From positions 1 to 64,000 of the forward strand of contig JAIXXN010000012.1 of the NCBI GenBank assembly GCA_027490725.1: a DNA stretch of 64,000 nucleotides. The letters run 5' to 3'. The notes beneath the pieces were generated by a model, which ran no database searches, was not told the origin of the DNA, and saw nothing but the letters and a program-made list of their open reading frames with translations. Numbering within the stretch: position 1 is the stretch's first letter; each line of letters begins with the position of its first letter. Positions 9,789 to 18,357 of the stretch are shown in pieces. This stretch comes from Oxalobacteraceae bacterium. GTDB taxonomy: Bacteria > Pseudomonadota > Gammaproteobacteria > Burkholderiales > Burkholderiaceae_D. The translations under genes and the position numbers were made by a program.

Positions 9789-10592
9789 ATGACAAAGGTA
9801 CGCATGGTGGGCTGGCTGGTCTGCATGGCGCTGTGGCTGCCATGGCGGCTGGCGCTCGCTGCCCAGACCATCCCCCTGTATGTGTTCTATCCGGGGCCGA
9901 CTTTTTCCGTCGGTGCCCCCGGTAATCTCAGTGAAAAAATGGCCGACTGGCTGAGTCAGCGTTCCGGCGGACGCTACCAGTTCATTGCCACCCAGATTCC
10001 CCGTCGTCGTCTGATGCGCATGCTGAACCAGCCGCACTGGCAGGGCGTGGTGGCGTGGGCCAATCCGCGCTGGTTCGGGGCGGCCGCTTTGCGCCAGAGC
10101 TGGACTGGCAACTTCATGGTCGATGCCAATCTGGTGGTGTCACTGCGCAGCGCGCCGCTGGACTATAGCGATGATGCGTCCCTGCACGGTTTGCGGATCG
10201 GTACGGTGGAGGGCTTTAACTATAAGGATTTCGATAGTCTGGTCGAGGCCGGTCGAGTGATCAAGGACGAGGCCGATAGTGAGGCGCGCAATCTGCTTAA
10301 GCTGCAACAGCGGCGCGTGCCGGTAGCGTTTCTGCAAGCCAGTTCACTGCCCCGCATGCATCAGCAGTTCGCCGATCTCGATAGCTGGCTGTATTTGGCG
10401 GCGCGCCCCCGCACCGTGTTCGAACGGGCGTTTTTCATGGCGGCCCAGCAGCCGCAATTGCTGGAATTTCTGAATCAGCAGAGCGCCGCCTTGCTGGTTG
10501 ACCGTGCCTGGCAGCAGGAGTTCGATACCTGCAAACATATCGTGCCGCGCCAGTCCGGTGCCAGCGAGGCACAACGTAAGCTCTGCCGTTAA
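9789..10592 (+). CDS. Periplasmic solute-binding protein (SBP_bac_3-like), orphan
   Basis: About 267 residues with a signal peptide (MTKVRMVGWLVCMALWLPWR, cleavage after ALA near residue 25). The rest resembles amino-acid-type extracellular solute-binding folds: LRIGTVEGFNYKDFDSLV in the middle and alternating beta-alpha segments. No permease or ATPase gene is adjacent, which suggests a sensory or auxiliary role. The gene follows the chemoreceptor, so it could present ligand to it, but that is inference. An earlier in-frame ATG at 9765 exists; neither start has a clear ribosome-binding site. Family assignment is moderate because similarity is diffuse. Confidence 0.65.
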   Translation: MTKVRMVGWLVCMALWLPWRLALAAQTIPLYVFYPGPTFSVGAPGNLSEKMADWLSQRSGGRYQFIATQIPRRRLMRMLNQPHWQGVVAWANPRWFGAAALRQSWTGNFMVDANLVVSLRSAPLDYSDDASLHGLRIGTVEGFNYKDFDSLVEAGRVIKDEADSEARNLLKLQQRRVPVAFLQASSLPRMHQQFADLDSWLYLAARPRTVFERAFFMAAQQPQLLEFLNQQSAALLVDRAWQQEFDTCKHIVPRQSGASEAQRKLCR

Positions 10593-10614
10593 GCGCTGCG
10601 CGGGGTTTGTTCGG

Positions 10615-10620
10615 TATAAT
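10615..10620 (+). promoter_or_regulatory. Candidate -10 box for the NYN-LOTUS gene
   Basis: A perfect TATAAT hexamer 105 bp before the NYN gene. The -35 is poor (TTAAGC at 10589-10594 with a 20-bp spacer), so an activator or only weak transcription is possible. Confidence 0.4.
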
Positions 10621-10629
10621 CGCCAGATT

Positions 10630-10665
10630 GCCGGCTCGCCGGAACTCGGACCGCCGGCTCGCCGG
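10630..10665 (+). repeat. Duplicated 13-mer in the NYN-LOTUS leader
   Basis: GCCGGCTCGCCGG occurs at 10630-10642 and 10653-10665 (23-bp period). Each copy is itself self-complementary (CCGGC-TC-GCCGG). The copies lie between the candidate -10 and the start codon, so they would be in the 5' untranslated region. Confidence 0.6.
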
Positions 10666-10724
10666 GCCGGATTGCAGCTGCTGCCTTCCGCTCCCGCCTC
10701 ACCCATCACTAGAAAAAAATCCTC

Positions 10725-12569
10725 ATGGCTTCTTCCAACGATAACGTCAGCATGGCGCTGTTCTGCGACTTCGAAAACGTCGCGCTCGGTGTGCGTGACG
10801 CCAATTACGACAAATTCGATATCAAGCCGGTGCTGGAGCGCTTGCTGCTCAAGGGCAGCATTGTTGTCAAGAAAGCGTATTGCGACTGGGATCGCTATAA
10901 AGGCTTCAAAGCGCCCATGCATGAAGCCAACTTCGAGCTGATCGAAATCCCCCATGTGCGCCAGTCGGGCAAGAATTCGGCCGACATCCGCATGGTGGTC
11001 GATGCGCTGGACCTGTGCTACACCAAGTCGCATGTGGATACCTTCGTGATTATTTCCGGGGATTCCGACTTCTCGCCGCTGGTGTCCAAGCTGCGCGAAA
11101 ACGCCAAGAAGGTGATCGGGGTGGGCGTCAAGCAATCGACTTCCGATCTGCTGGTGGCCAACTGCGACGAATTCATTTTCTATGATGATCTGGTGCGTGA
11201 AAGCCGCCGTGCCAAGCGCGACACCAGCGAAGCGCGTCCGGCCGTCAAGCGCTCGCCGGAAGAGGAACGTGCCCGCCGCGAGGAAATGGACAAGCGCCGC
11301 AATCAGGCGGTGGAAATTGCTGTCGATACCTTTGAAGCGCTGGTGCTCGAACGCGGCGATAGCGGCAAGATCTGGGCCTCGGTGCTGAAGGAAGCGATCA
11401 AACGCCGCAAGCCGGACTTCAGCGAGTCCTATTATGGTTTCCGCACCTTCGGTAATCTGATCGAGGAATGCAAGGCGCGCGGCCTGCTGGAATTTGGCCG
11501 CGACGAAAAATCGGGTGCTTATGTGTATCGCGGCTCGGGCGTGCCAACCCCTGCCGGTACTTCGAACGGCATGTCGGTCGATGTGGGTGGCCAGCAGGAG
11601 ACTCATGGCGCAGCCGACGGCGAGGGTACACAGGCGGAATCGCGTCGTAGCCGTAACCGTGGCCGTTCGGCTGCGGAACGCTTTGCCCAGCGTCAGGCTG
11701 ATCGTCTGGCACAGCAGGCGCGTGGCGCCCAGACCGGTGACGGTCATGCTGCCCTTGCTGCGGAGGGCGCGGATCTGGCTCAGCCAGCCCAGCAGGAGCA
11801 GCAGTTGCAGAATGCTGACGTGGCGGAGCGCAGCACTGCCGCGGCGTCGCCTGTCGAAGCAGTGGTCAGTGCTGACGCCGATGGCGCGCCAGCCAAGCGC
11901 AAAAATGGTCCTAAACCACCCGCCCGCAAAGTGAAGGCTGCGCAGAAACAGAAAACCGGCCAGGGTGCCGAGCCGCAAGCTGAAGCCAGTGCCGCCGCGC
12001 CTGTCCCGGCTGCGCTAGCCAAACCGGGCGAGTCGCAGCGTGACGCACAGTCGACTGCTGATAGCCAGCCACGCGAAGCGTCGGCCGAGGCGACCGCCCA
12101 GCGTCAGGATGGCCAGCCACGCGGTGCCCAGCAAGCTCGCCAGAAGGGCGCGCAACAAGGCCAGCAGAAAGGCCGTCAGCAAGGCCAGCAGAAAGCCCAG
12201 CAGAAAGTGCAGCAGAAAGGCTCGGCTCAGGGAACGGTGCCAGCCCCAGCGCAGGCCCAGCCGCCAGCGCCGCCAGTGGTGCAGCCGCAGGCTGAACCGC
12301 AAGGCCAGCAGCCAGCTGGCCAAGCAGCTGGAAAGCCAGCACAGGCCAAGCGCAGCAGCGGCGCAGCAGGCAAGGGCGGCAGAAATGCCGCGTCGGGTAA
12401 GCGTGCTAATCCGGCAGCGAGCCCAGCGTCCACTGCCGCCGCGACCGAGAGTTCTGCTCCAGCCCAGCCGCTGAATGTGGCAGCTGAGCCGCTTGCCGAC
12501 GCCAAGCCTGCCCGCAAGCCGGCGGCACGCAAACCGCGTCCGCCCAAGGCGGCCAGCAGCGCGGAGTAA
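10725..12569 (+). CDS. NYN domain / OST-HTH (LOTUS) protein with long disordered tail
   Basis: 614 residues. The N-terminal NYN (LabA/DUF88, PIN-like) domain spans about 10-155 and keeps the acidic residues expected of a metal-dependent RNase: CDFENVAL near 13, SADIRMVVDAL near 87 and the hallmark SGDSDFSPL near 109. A basic linker follows, then an OST-HTH/LOTUS domain at about 200-270 (IWASVLKEAIKRRKPDF, YVYRGS end). The remaining 335 residues are low-complexity Gln/Ala/Pro/Lys-rich with QQGQQKG-type repeats near residue 475-500. The architecture suggests RNA binding or turnover, but the substrate is unknown. The downstream MOSC gene starts 9 bp after it and is probably co-transcribed. Confidence 0.9.
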   Translation: MASSNDNVSMALFCDFENVALGVRDANYDKFDIKPVLERLLLKGSIVVKKAYCDWDRYKGFKAPMHEANFELIEIPHVRQSGKNSADIRMVVDALDLCYTKSHVDTFVIISGDSDFSPLVSKLRENAKKVIGVGVKQSTSDLLVANCDEFIFYDDLVRESRRAKRDTSEARPAVKRSPEEERARREEMDKRRNQAVEIAVDTFEALVLERGDSGKIWASVLKEAIKRRKPDFSESYYGFRTFGNLIEECKARGLLEFGRDEKSGAYVYRGSGVPTPAGTSNGMSVDVGGQQETHGAADGEGTQAESRRSRNRGRSAAERFAQRQADRLAQQARGAQTGDGHAALAAEGADLAQPAQQEQQLQNADVAERSTAAASPVEAVVSADADGAPAKRKNGPKPPARKVKAAQKQKTGQGAEPQAEASAAAPVPAALAKPGESQRDAQSTADSQPREASAEATAQRQDGQPRGAQQARQKGAQQGQQKGRQQGQQKAQQKVQQKGSAQGTVPAPAQAQPPAPPVVQPQAEPQGQQPAGQAAGKPAQAKRSSGAAGKGGRNAASGKRANPAASPASTAAATESSAPAQPLNVAAEPLADAKPARKPAARKPRPPKAASSAE

Positions 12570-12577
12570 GCACCAGC

Positions 12578-13423
12578 ATGGCCACGCTGTCCGCGCTGAT
12601 CCTGTATCCGCTGAAGTCGTGCGCTGGCCTGTCTGTGCAGCAGGCGACGCTGAGTGTGCAGGGCTTGCAGTATGGCGGGATCGGCGACCGCGAATGGGCG
12701 GTGGTCGATGCTGCCGGCAATTGCCTGACCCAGCGCGAGTATCCGCGCATGGCGCTGATCCAGCCTGCGCTGCTTGGCGATCAGTTAATTCTTCAGGCGC
12801 CCGGTGCGGCGCCGCTGGCCCTGCCGCTAGCACGCTCCGAGGTGGCCCCTGATGTGACGGTACAGGTGTGGGACGATCAGGTCCCTGCCCATGACGGCGG
12901 CGCGGCGGCGGCCGACTGGCTGAGCGCTGTGCTGGGTGTGCCATGCCGGCTGGCGCGCTGCCACCCGCAGGCGCAACGCGCGGTCAGTCAGACCTGGAGT
13001 GGCGGGATTGCTGCCACCACCCTGTTGTCGGATGGCTATCCGGTGCTACTAACCAATACTGCGTCGCTGGACGATCTGAATCAGCGTCTGCTGCGTGCCG
13101 GTCGTGTCGCGCTGCCCATGAACCGCTTCCGCCCGAATCTGGTGATCGACGCTATCGAGGCCTACGAGGAAGACTATAGCGCGCTATTCGAACTGGGCGA
13201 GGTGGCGCTGAAGCCCGTCAAACCCTGCCCGCGCTGCCCCATGCCGTCGGTGGATCAGGAGCGCGGCGAGTTCGGCACCGACCCGCTCGACATCATGCAG
13301 AGTTACCGCGCCAAGCCGGAACTCGAGGGCGCTCTGTGTTTCGGCATGAACTGTCTGGTGGTGGCTGGCGCTGGCCAGTTAGTGTCTGTTGGACAGGAAA
13401 TATTCGTTACACTGGCGTTTTAA
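12578..13423 (+). CDS. MOSC domain-containing protein
   Basis: 281 residues. The N-terminal MOSC_N beta-barrel (LSALILYPLKSCAGL, then GDREWAVVDAAGNCLTQRE) and the C-terminal MOSC domain have the conserved cysteine region KPVKPCPRCPMPSVDQERG near residue 210-230. The family includes molybdenum-cofactor sulfurase C-terminal domains and the mARC/YcbX enzymes, which reduce N-hydroxylated compounds with a molybdenum cofactor. A YcbX/mARC-like role is plausible but unproven, since no ferredoxin domain is attached. It starts 8 bp after the NYN gene. Confidence 0.88.
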   Translation: MATLSALILYPLKSCAGLSVQQATLSVQGLQYGGIGDREWAVVDAAGNCLTQREYPRMALIQPALLGDQLILQAPGAAPLALPLARSEVAPDVTVQVWDDQVPAHDGGAAAADWLSAVLGVPCRLARCHPQAQRAVSQTWSGGIAATTLLSDGYPVLLTNTASLDDLNQRLLRAGRVALPMNRFRPNLVIDAIEAYEEDYSALFELGEVALKPVKPCPRCPMPSVDQERGEFGTDPLDIMQSYRAKPELEGALCFGMNCLVVAGAGQLVSVGQEIFVTLAF

Positions 13424-13500
13424 GCTCGGCAGGCATTCCCAAGCGGCAAAACTTGGCGTAATGTGGCATTTGGCAAGAAATATGGTGAGTAAGGGGTTTT

Positions 13501-14679
13501 ATGACGCAAACTGCAACTAGCACGTTACGGCCACCCAGTACGCCTGCCGCTGCAGCGGAGGATCTGGCGGCTGAAAATCATGCGCTGCGTGCGCGCATGA
13601 CCTATTTGCTGGAGCAGGCCGAGCGCAATCACTCCATTATGACCCGCCATCAGGCTTTCGATCTGGAGATCGTCGGCGCTGCTAATTTTCCCGAATTGGT
13701 GGGTACCATCTTCCGCGTCTTACCGGTGATATCGGAACTCGACAGCGTAACTTTAACGCTGCTCGATGAAGACGCCGATATTCGCGAGGTCATGCTGAAA
13801 CTCGACGTGGTGTTTGCCGATTTCCCCGGCCTGATCTTTGTCGAATCGGTCGATGCGATGGGGCTGGATCTGGCACCGCGCAATGCGCAGGCAGCGCCGC
13901 CACGGCCGCTGCTGGGCATGTACGACGCCCGCCGTCACGCCACCGCTTTCCCCCAGCCACCGGCCGGACTGCAAAGTGTCGCGCTGGTGCCTTTGCTGCG
14001 CAATAAGCGCATCATCGGTTCGCTCAATCTCGGTAGTTGCGACCCGACCCGTTTCACGCCCAGTCTGGGCACGGATTTCATCGAACACATGGCGTCGATT
14101 ATCGCCATCTGTCTGGAAAACGTGATCAGTAACGAGATGCTCAAGTACATCGGCCTGACCGATTCGCTGACCGGCGTCTACAACCGGCGCTATATCGACC
14201 GGCGCCTGCTGGAAGAAATTGCCCGGGCGCGGCGCCAGAAATATCCGATTTCCTTCATGTACATCGATATCGACCATTTCAAACGGGTCAACGATACGGT
14301 GGGCCATGGCGGCGGCGACGATGTACTGCGCGAAGTGGCCAGCCGCATCAAGAACGAGTTGCGCACCTCGGATGCCCTGGCGCGCTTCGGTGGCGAAGAA
14401 TTCGTGGTGCTGCTGATCGATGCCGATCTCGATAGCGCCGCGTTTGTGGCGGAACGGATCCGTGCCAGCGTGGCTGGCAGCATGATCGTGCTGTCGCAGG
14501 AATTGCGGCTGTCGGTGACGGTGTCGATCGGGGTGGCCTGTCTGGCGCCCGGTGACGCGGAAGGCGATCCGGCGGCGATCGCACGTGCCTGGGTGGCACA
14601 GGCTGATACTTTGCTGTACGTGGCCAAGGAAAGCGGCCGTAACCGCGTGGTCAGCCGCGATCCTGCCACGCAGGGTTAG
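13501..14679 (+). CDS. Diguanylate cyclase with DUF484/GAF-like sensor domain
   Basis: 392 residues, soluble. The first 45 residues form a coiled-coil-like segment (ENHALRARMTYLLEQAERN), then a GAF/DUF484-like domain to about 215 and a GGDEF domain to 385. The active-site loop is intact as FGGEEF near 297-301, and an allosteric inhibitory site RxxD (RTSD) lies five residues upstream, so an active, product-inhibited c-di-GMP synthase is predicted. AAGGGG precedes the ATG. No EAL domain is present. It is convergent with the antiporter gene. Confidence 0.93.
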   Translation: MTQTATSTLRPPSTPAAAAEDLAAENHALRARMTYLLEQAERNHSIMTRHQAFDLEIVGAANFPELVGTIFRVLPVISELDSVTLTLLDEDADIREVMLKLDVVFADFPGLIFVESVDAMGLDLAPRNAQAAPPRPLLGMYDARRHATAFPQPPAGLQSVALVPLLRNKRIIGSLNLGSCDPTRFTPSLGTDFIEHMASIIAICLENVISNEMLKYIGLTDSLTGVYNRRYIDRRLLEEIARARRQKYPISFMYIDIDHFKRVNDTVGHGGGDDVLREVASRIKNELRTSDALARFGGEEFVVLLIDADLDSAAFVAERIRASVAGSMIVLSQELRLSVTVSIGVACLAPGDAEGDPAAIARAWVAQADTLLYVAKESGRNRVVSRDPATQG

Positions 14680-14686
14680 CGCTGGA

Positions 14687-16666
14687 CTAGCGGCGCAGTT
14701 TCTGCTCGGCGCGATGGACGGCGTGCGCCGTGCCGCGCACAATCACCACATCGCCCGCTTCCAGTACCAGCTCCGGGCTAGGCTCGAGCTGCCCCTTGCC
14801 GCGCCGGATGCTGCTCACGGCCGCACCGCTAAATTCGATATTCACCGTGGCCAGCGCATGCCCCACACAGCTGGCTTTGGCACCCAGTGTGACGGAATGC
14901 AGACGTTCCAGATCCGCCTCATCGGCACTGTCATTGGCGCCGTGGAAGTAGCCGCGCAGCGAGGCGTAACGGGCGTCACGCGCCGTTTGCACCCGGTGCA
15001 CCACGCGGCGCAGCGGCACGCCCAGCATCACCAGCGCATGTGAGGCCAGCATCAGGCTGCCTTCCATCAGTTCCGGTACCACTTCGGCTGCACCGGCCTG
15101 TTTTAAGCGATCCAGATCGGTGTCGTCGTAGGAGCGCACGATCACCGGCAGGGTCGGCGCCAGTTCGTGCACCAGATGCAGCACTTTGAGCGCCGAGGGG
15201 GTGCTGGCGTAAGTGATGACCACCGCGCTGGCGCGGTAGATACCGGCCGCGACCAGACTCTCGCGGCGCGCCGCATCGCCATACGACACATGGCGGCCGG
15301 CCGTCTGGGCTTCCTGCACCCGTTCCGGATCCAGATCGAGGGCGTGGTAATCGAAGTTTTCTTCCGTCAACAAGGTCGCCAGACTCTGGCCGCTACGGCC
15401 GAAGCCGCAGACGATCACGTGCTTGTTGGTGGACATGGTGCGGCTGGCGATCTTGGTCAGGGCCAGCGATTGCATCATCCATTCGTTGTTGGAGAATTTC
15501 AGCACGATCTGATCGGACTTGGCGATGATGAACGGTGCCAGCAGCATCGACAGCACCATCGAGGCCAGTACCACCTGAATGATGAAGGGATCGATCAGTT
15601 TGCTGCCACCGGCCAGATTCAGCAGCACGAAGCCGAACTCGCCGGCCTGCGCCAGCCCCAGACCGATACGCATCGAAATGCCGTCCGAGGAACCAAACAG
15701 CTTGGCCAGACCGGCGATCAGGGCAAACTTCAGCAGCACCGGGCCGGCCAGCAGCACCAGTACCAGCCACCAGTGCTGCAGCACCATCTGCACATTCAGC
15801 AGCATGCCGATGGTGATGAAGAACAGTCCCAGCAGCACGTCGCGGAACGGTTTGATATCTTCTTCCACCTGGTGTTTGAATTCCGTTTCGGAAATCAGCA
15901 TGCCGGCCACGAAGGCGCCCAGTGCCAGCGACAGGCCGGCCCGTTCGGTAATCCATGCCGCGCCCAGCGTGATCAGCAGCAGGTTCAGCATGAACAGTTC
16001 CTGCGAACGCCGTTTCACCACGATGGTGAACCAGGTGCGCACGATTTTCTGTCCGAGGAACAGCAGCAGCGCCAGTACGATCACCGCTTTCAGGCTGGCC
16101 CAGGCCAGCGTTTCCACCAGCGCATCAGGGCGCTGCCCCAGTGAGGGAATCAGAATCAGCAGGGGCACCACGGCCAGATCCTGGAACAGCAGGATGCCGA
16201 TGATCCGGCGGCCGTGTTCGCTTTCCAGTTCCAGCCGTTCCGTCAGCATTTTCGAGACGATGGCAGTGGACGACATGGCCAGCGCACCACCGAGCGCAAA
16301 CGAGGTTTGCCAGCCGAGATGGATGGACGGGGGTAACTGGGTGCTAATGGTCCAGCCGAACAGCATGGTGGCGACGATGGTCAGGCTGACCTGTGCCATG
16401 CCGAGCCCGAACACAATGCCGCGCATGGCTTTCAGTTTGGGGAGGGAAAATTCCAGCCCGATGGAGAACATCAGGAACACCACGCCGAATTCGGCCAGCG
16501 CGTGGGTGATTTCGCTTTCCTCGGCCAGTCCCAGTGCGTGCGGGCCGATCAGAATGCCGACCACCAGATAGCCGAGCATGGGCGGTAGTTGCAGCATGCG
16601 GAAGGCGACCACGCCGAGCACCGCGCTACCGAGCAACAATAGGGTGATTTCCAGAGGGGTCAACAT
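14687..16666 (-). CDS. Kef/YbaL-type monovalent cation:proton antiporter
   Basis: 659 residues of the CPA2 family. About twelve transmembrane helices fill residues 1-385, opening with a Leu-rich helix and the PMLGYLVVGILIGPHALGL motif. A Rossmann RCK_N (TrkA-N) domain follows (HVIVCGFGRSGQSLATLL, about 415-530), then a TrkA-C domain to the C-terminus. The nucleotide-binding glycine motif is intact. It probably exchanges K+ or Na+ for H+ under nucleotide or thiol control, as in KefB/KefC/YbaL; no KefF/KefG partner is adjacent. It is divergent from kdsD. Confidence 0.92.
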   Translation of the reverse strand: MLTPLEITLLLLGSAVLGVVAFRMLQLPPMLGYLVVGILIGPHALGLAEESEITHALAEFGVVFLMFSIGLEFSLPKLKAMRGIVFGLGMAQVSLTIVATMLFGWTISTQLPPSIHLGWQTSFALGGALAMSSTAIVSKMLTERLELESEHGRRIIGILLFQDLAVVPLLILIPSLGQRPDALVETLAWASLKAVIVLALLLFLGQKIVRTWFTIVVKRRSQELFMLNLLLITLGAAWITERAGLSLALGAFVAGMLISETEFKHQVEEDIKPFRDVLLGLFFITIGMLLNVQMVLQHWWLVLVLLAGPVLLKFALIAGLAKLFGSSDGISMRIGLGLAQAGEFGFVLLNLAGGSKLIDPFIIQVVLASMVLSMLLAPFIIAKSDQIVLKFSNNEWMMQSLALTKIASRTMSTNKHVIVCGFGRSGQSLATLLTEENFDYHALDLDPERVQEAQTAGRHVSYGDAARRESLVAAGIYRASAVVITYASTPSALKVLHLVHELAPTLPVIVRSYDDTDLDRLKQAGAAEVVPELMEGSLMLASHALVMLGVPLRRVVHRVQTARDARYASLRGYFHGANDSADEADLERLHSVTLGAKASCVGHALATVNIEFSGAAVSSIRRGKGQLEPSPELVLEAGDVVIVRGTAHAVHRAEQKLRR

Positions 16667-16755
16667 GTATTCAACTCATTTCTACTGATTTTTTTTCGCC
16701 ATGCCGGGCACGGCTCGCCCTGTAAATCGTTGTTCGTGGTGTTTTATGTTGTAAC

Positions 16756-16771
16756 TGGCAAGTTTTTTGCT
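16756..16771 (+). promoter_or_regulatory. Sigma-54 (-24/-12) promoter candidate upstream of kdsD
   Basis: TGGCAAG-TTTT-TTGCT matches the RpoN consensus TGGCACG-N4-TTGCW at all but one position, with the essential GG (16757-16758) and GC (16769-16770) exactly ten bases apart. Initiation would be near 16782. The operon it would drive ends in rpoN itself. Confidence 0.55.
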
Positions 16772-16784
16772 TTCCTAATTCGGC

Positions 16785-16790
16785 TATACT
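16785..16790 (+). promoter_or_regulatory. Candidate sigma-70 -10 box for kdsD
   Basis: TATACT, with only a T-run at the -35 position. It overlaps the predicted start region of the sigma-54 promoter, so the two promoters may be used alternatively. It would give a 20-25 nt leader for the ATG at 16820. Confidence 0.35.
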
Positions 16791-16819
16791 TGGGCATGAG
16801 TGTAACCCATGAAAAAACA

Positions 16820-17818
16820 ATGCTGAAAGCTTTTGACGCAAATATGGCCGCGCATGCCCTGCGCCTTGCCCGTGACACCCTGCAGAACGAGGCCGATGCC
16901 ATTACGGCGCTGAACGCCCGTCTGGACCGCGACGATAGCGTCGTGCAAGCGATCGCCCTGTTGTTGAATTGCAAAGGCCGGGTGGTGGTTTCCGGGATCG
17001 GCAAGTCCGGCCACATCGGCCGCAAGATCGCCGCCACGCTGGCTTCGACCGGCACGCCGGCGCTGTTCGTGCATCCTGCCGAAGCGGCTCACGGCGACCT
17101 CGGCATGGTCACCGCCGACGATGCGCTGATTGCCATTTCGTATTCCGGCGAGAGTGCCGAACTGATGACCATCCTGCCGGTGGTCAAGCGCATGGGCAGC
17201 AAAGTCATCGCCATGACGGGCAAACCCGGCTCCAGTCTGGCTGAAATCGCCGACGTGCATCTGAACGTCGCGGTGGCCAAGGAAGCCTGCCCGATGAATC
17301 TGGCACCGACCACCTCGACCACCGTGACGCTGGCGCTGGGTGACGCGATTGCCGTGGCGCTGCTCGACTTGCGCGGCTTCAAAGAAGAAGATTTTGCCCG
17401 CTCCCACCCCGGTGGTGCGCTGGGCCGCCGACTGCTGACCCACGTCAAAGACGTGATGCGTAGCGGTGCCGATGTGCCGAAAGTACTGGCCGATGTGAAG
17501 CTCACCGATGCCTTGCTGGAAATTACCCAGAAGGGCATGGGCATGACCGCCATCGTCGATCGCGAGAACCGTCCGGTGGGCGTGTTTACCGATGGCGATT
17601 TGCGCCGCATGATAGAAAAAGTGCAGGACTTCAGCAAAGTGGTGATTGGCGATGTGATGCATGCCAACCCGCGCAGCATTGCGCCGGAAAAAATGGCGGT
17701 CGACGCGGTCGCCATCATGGAAGAATTCCGCATCAACCAGATGCTGGTGACTGACGCCGAGGGCAAACTGGTGGGCGCACTGCACATCCACGACCTGACC
17801 CGCGCCAAGGTGATCTGA
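16820..17818 (+). CDS. kdsD: D-arabinose 5-phosphate isomerase (KdsD/KpsF/GutQ family)
   Basis: It converts ribulose 5-phosphate to arabinose 5-phosphate, the first step to Kdo for lipopolysaccharide. The product has 332 residues with this start (family about 328); ATG 16796 would add eight. The SIS domain holds VSGIGKSGHIGRKIAATLAS and HPAEAAHGDLGM, with SYSGESAE following. Tandem CBS domains fill about 205-330. Its stop overlaps the kdsC start (ATGA), so the two enzymes are translationally coupled. This is the first gene of kdsD-kdsC-lptC-lptA-lptB-rpoN-hpf. Confidence 0.95.
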   Translation: MLKAFDANMAAHALRLARDTLQNEADAITALNARLDRDDSVVQAIALLLNCKGRVVVSGIGKSGHIGRKIAATLASTGTPALFVHPAEAAHGDLGMVTADDALIAISYSGESAELMTILPVVKRMGSKVIAMTGKPGSSLAEIADVHLNVAVAKEACPMNLAPTTSTTVTLALGDAIAVALLDLRGFKEEDFARSHPGGALGRRLLTHVKDVMRSGADVPKVLADVKLTDALLEITQKGMGMTAIVDRENRPVGVFTDGDLRRMIEKVQDFSKVVIGDVMHANPRSIAPEKMAVDAVAIMEEFRINQMLVTDAEGKLVGALHIHDLTRAKVI

Positions 17819-18345
17819 TGAGCCTGAGTTTCGAACAGCGCGCCGCGCGCGTGAAATTGATGATCTTCGACGTCGATGGCGTGCTCACCGATGGCAGCCT
17901 GCACTACGGCGCCGACGGTGAAGCCCTGAAGACCTTTAATGTGCATGACGGGCTGGGCATCAAACTGATACAGGAAGCCGGCATTGACACCGCCATCATC
18001 AGCGCGCGCACCTCGCCGCAGGTGATCCGTCGTGCCAGCGATCTGGGCATCCGTCATCTGCATCAGGGCGGACATGACAAGCTTACGCCGTTCCAGGCCT
18101 TGCTCGACAAGACCGGGCTGACGGCCGAGCAGGTAGGCTTTATCGGTGACGATATTGTCGACTTGCCTATCCTGACCCGGGTGGGGTTTGCCGTGGCCGT
18201 ACCGAACGGCCGTCCCGAGGTAATGGAACGCGCCCACCACATCACGCAGGCGCAGGGTGGCCGCGGCGCGGTGCGCGAAGTGTGCGAAATGTTGCTGCAT
18301 GCGCAAGGCAGTTATGCGCGCGTGATGGCGCAGTTTCTGGTGTAA
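17818..18345 (+). CDS. kdsC: 3-deoxy-D-manno-octulosonate 8-phosphate phosphatase
   Basis: A HAD-superfamily (C0 cap-less) phosphatase that makes Kdo from Kdo 8-phosphate. The 175 residues match the family length. Motif I is FDVDGVLTDG with nucleophile Asp18 and Asp20. Motif II lies around AIISAR, and motif IV is GDDIVDLPIL. It acts as a tetramer in the cytosol. The start overlaps the kdsD stop by one base. Confidence 0.96.
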   Translation: MSLSFEQRAARVKLMIFDVDGVLTDGSLHYGADGEALKTFNVHDGLGIKLIQEAGIDTAIISARTSPQVIRRASDLGIRHLHQGGHDKLTPFQALLDKTGLTAEQVGFIGDDIVDLPILTRVGFAVAVPNGRPEVMERAHHITQAQGGRGAVREVCEMLLHAQGSYARVMAQFLV

Positions 18346-18357
18346 GGGAGCGTCGCG

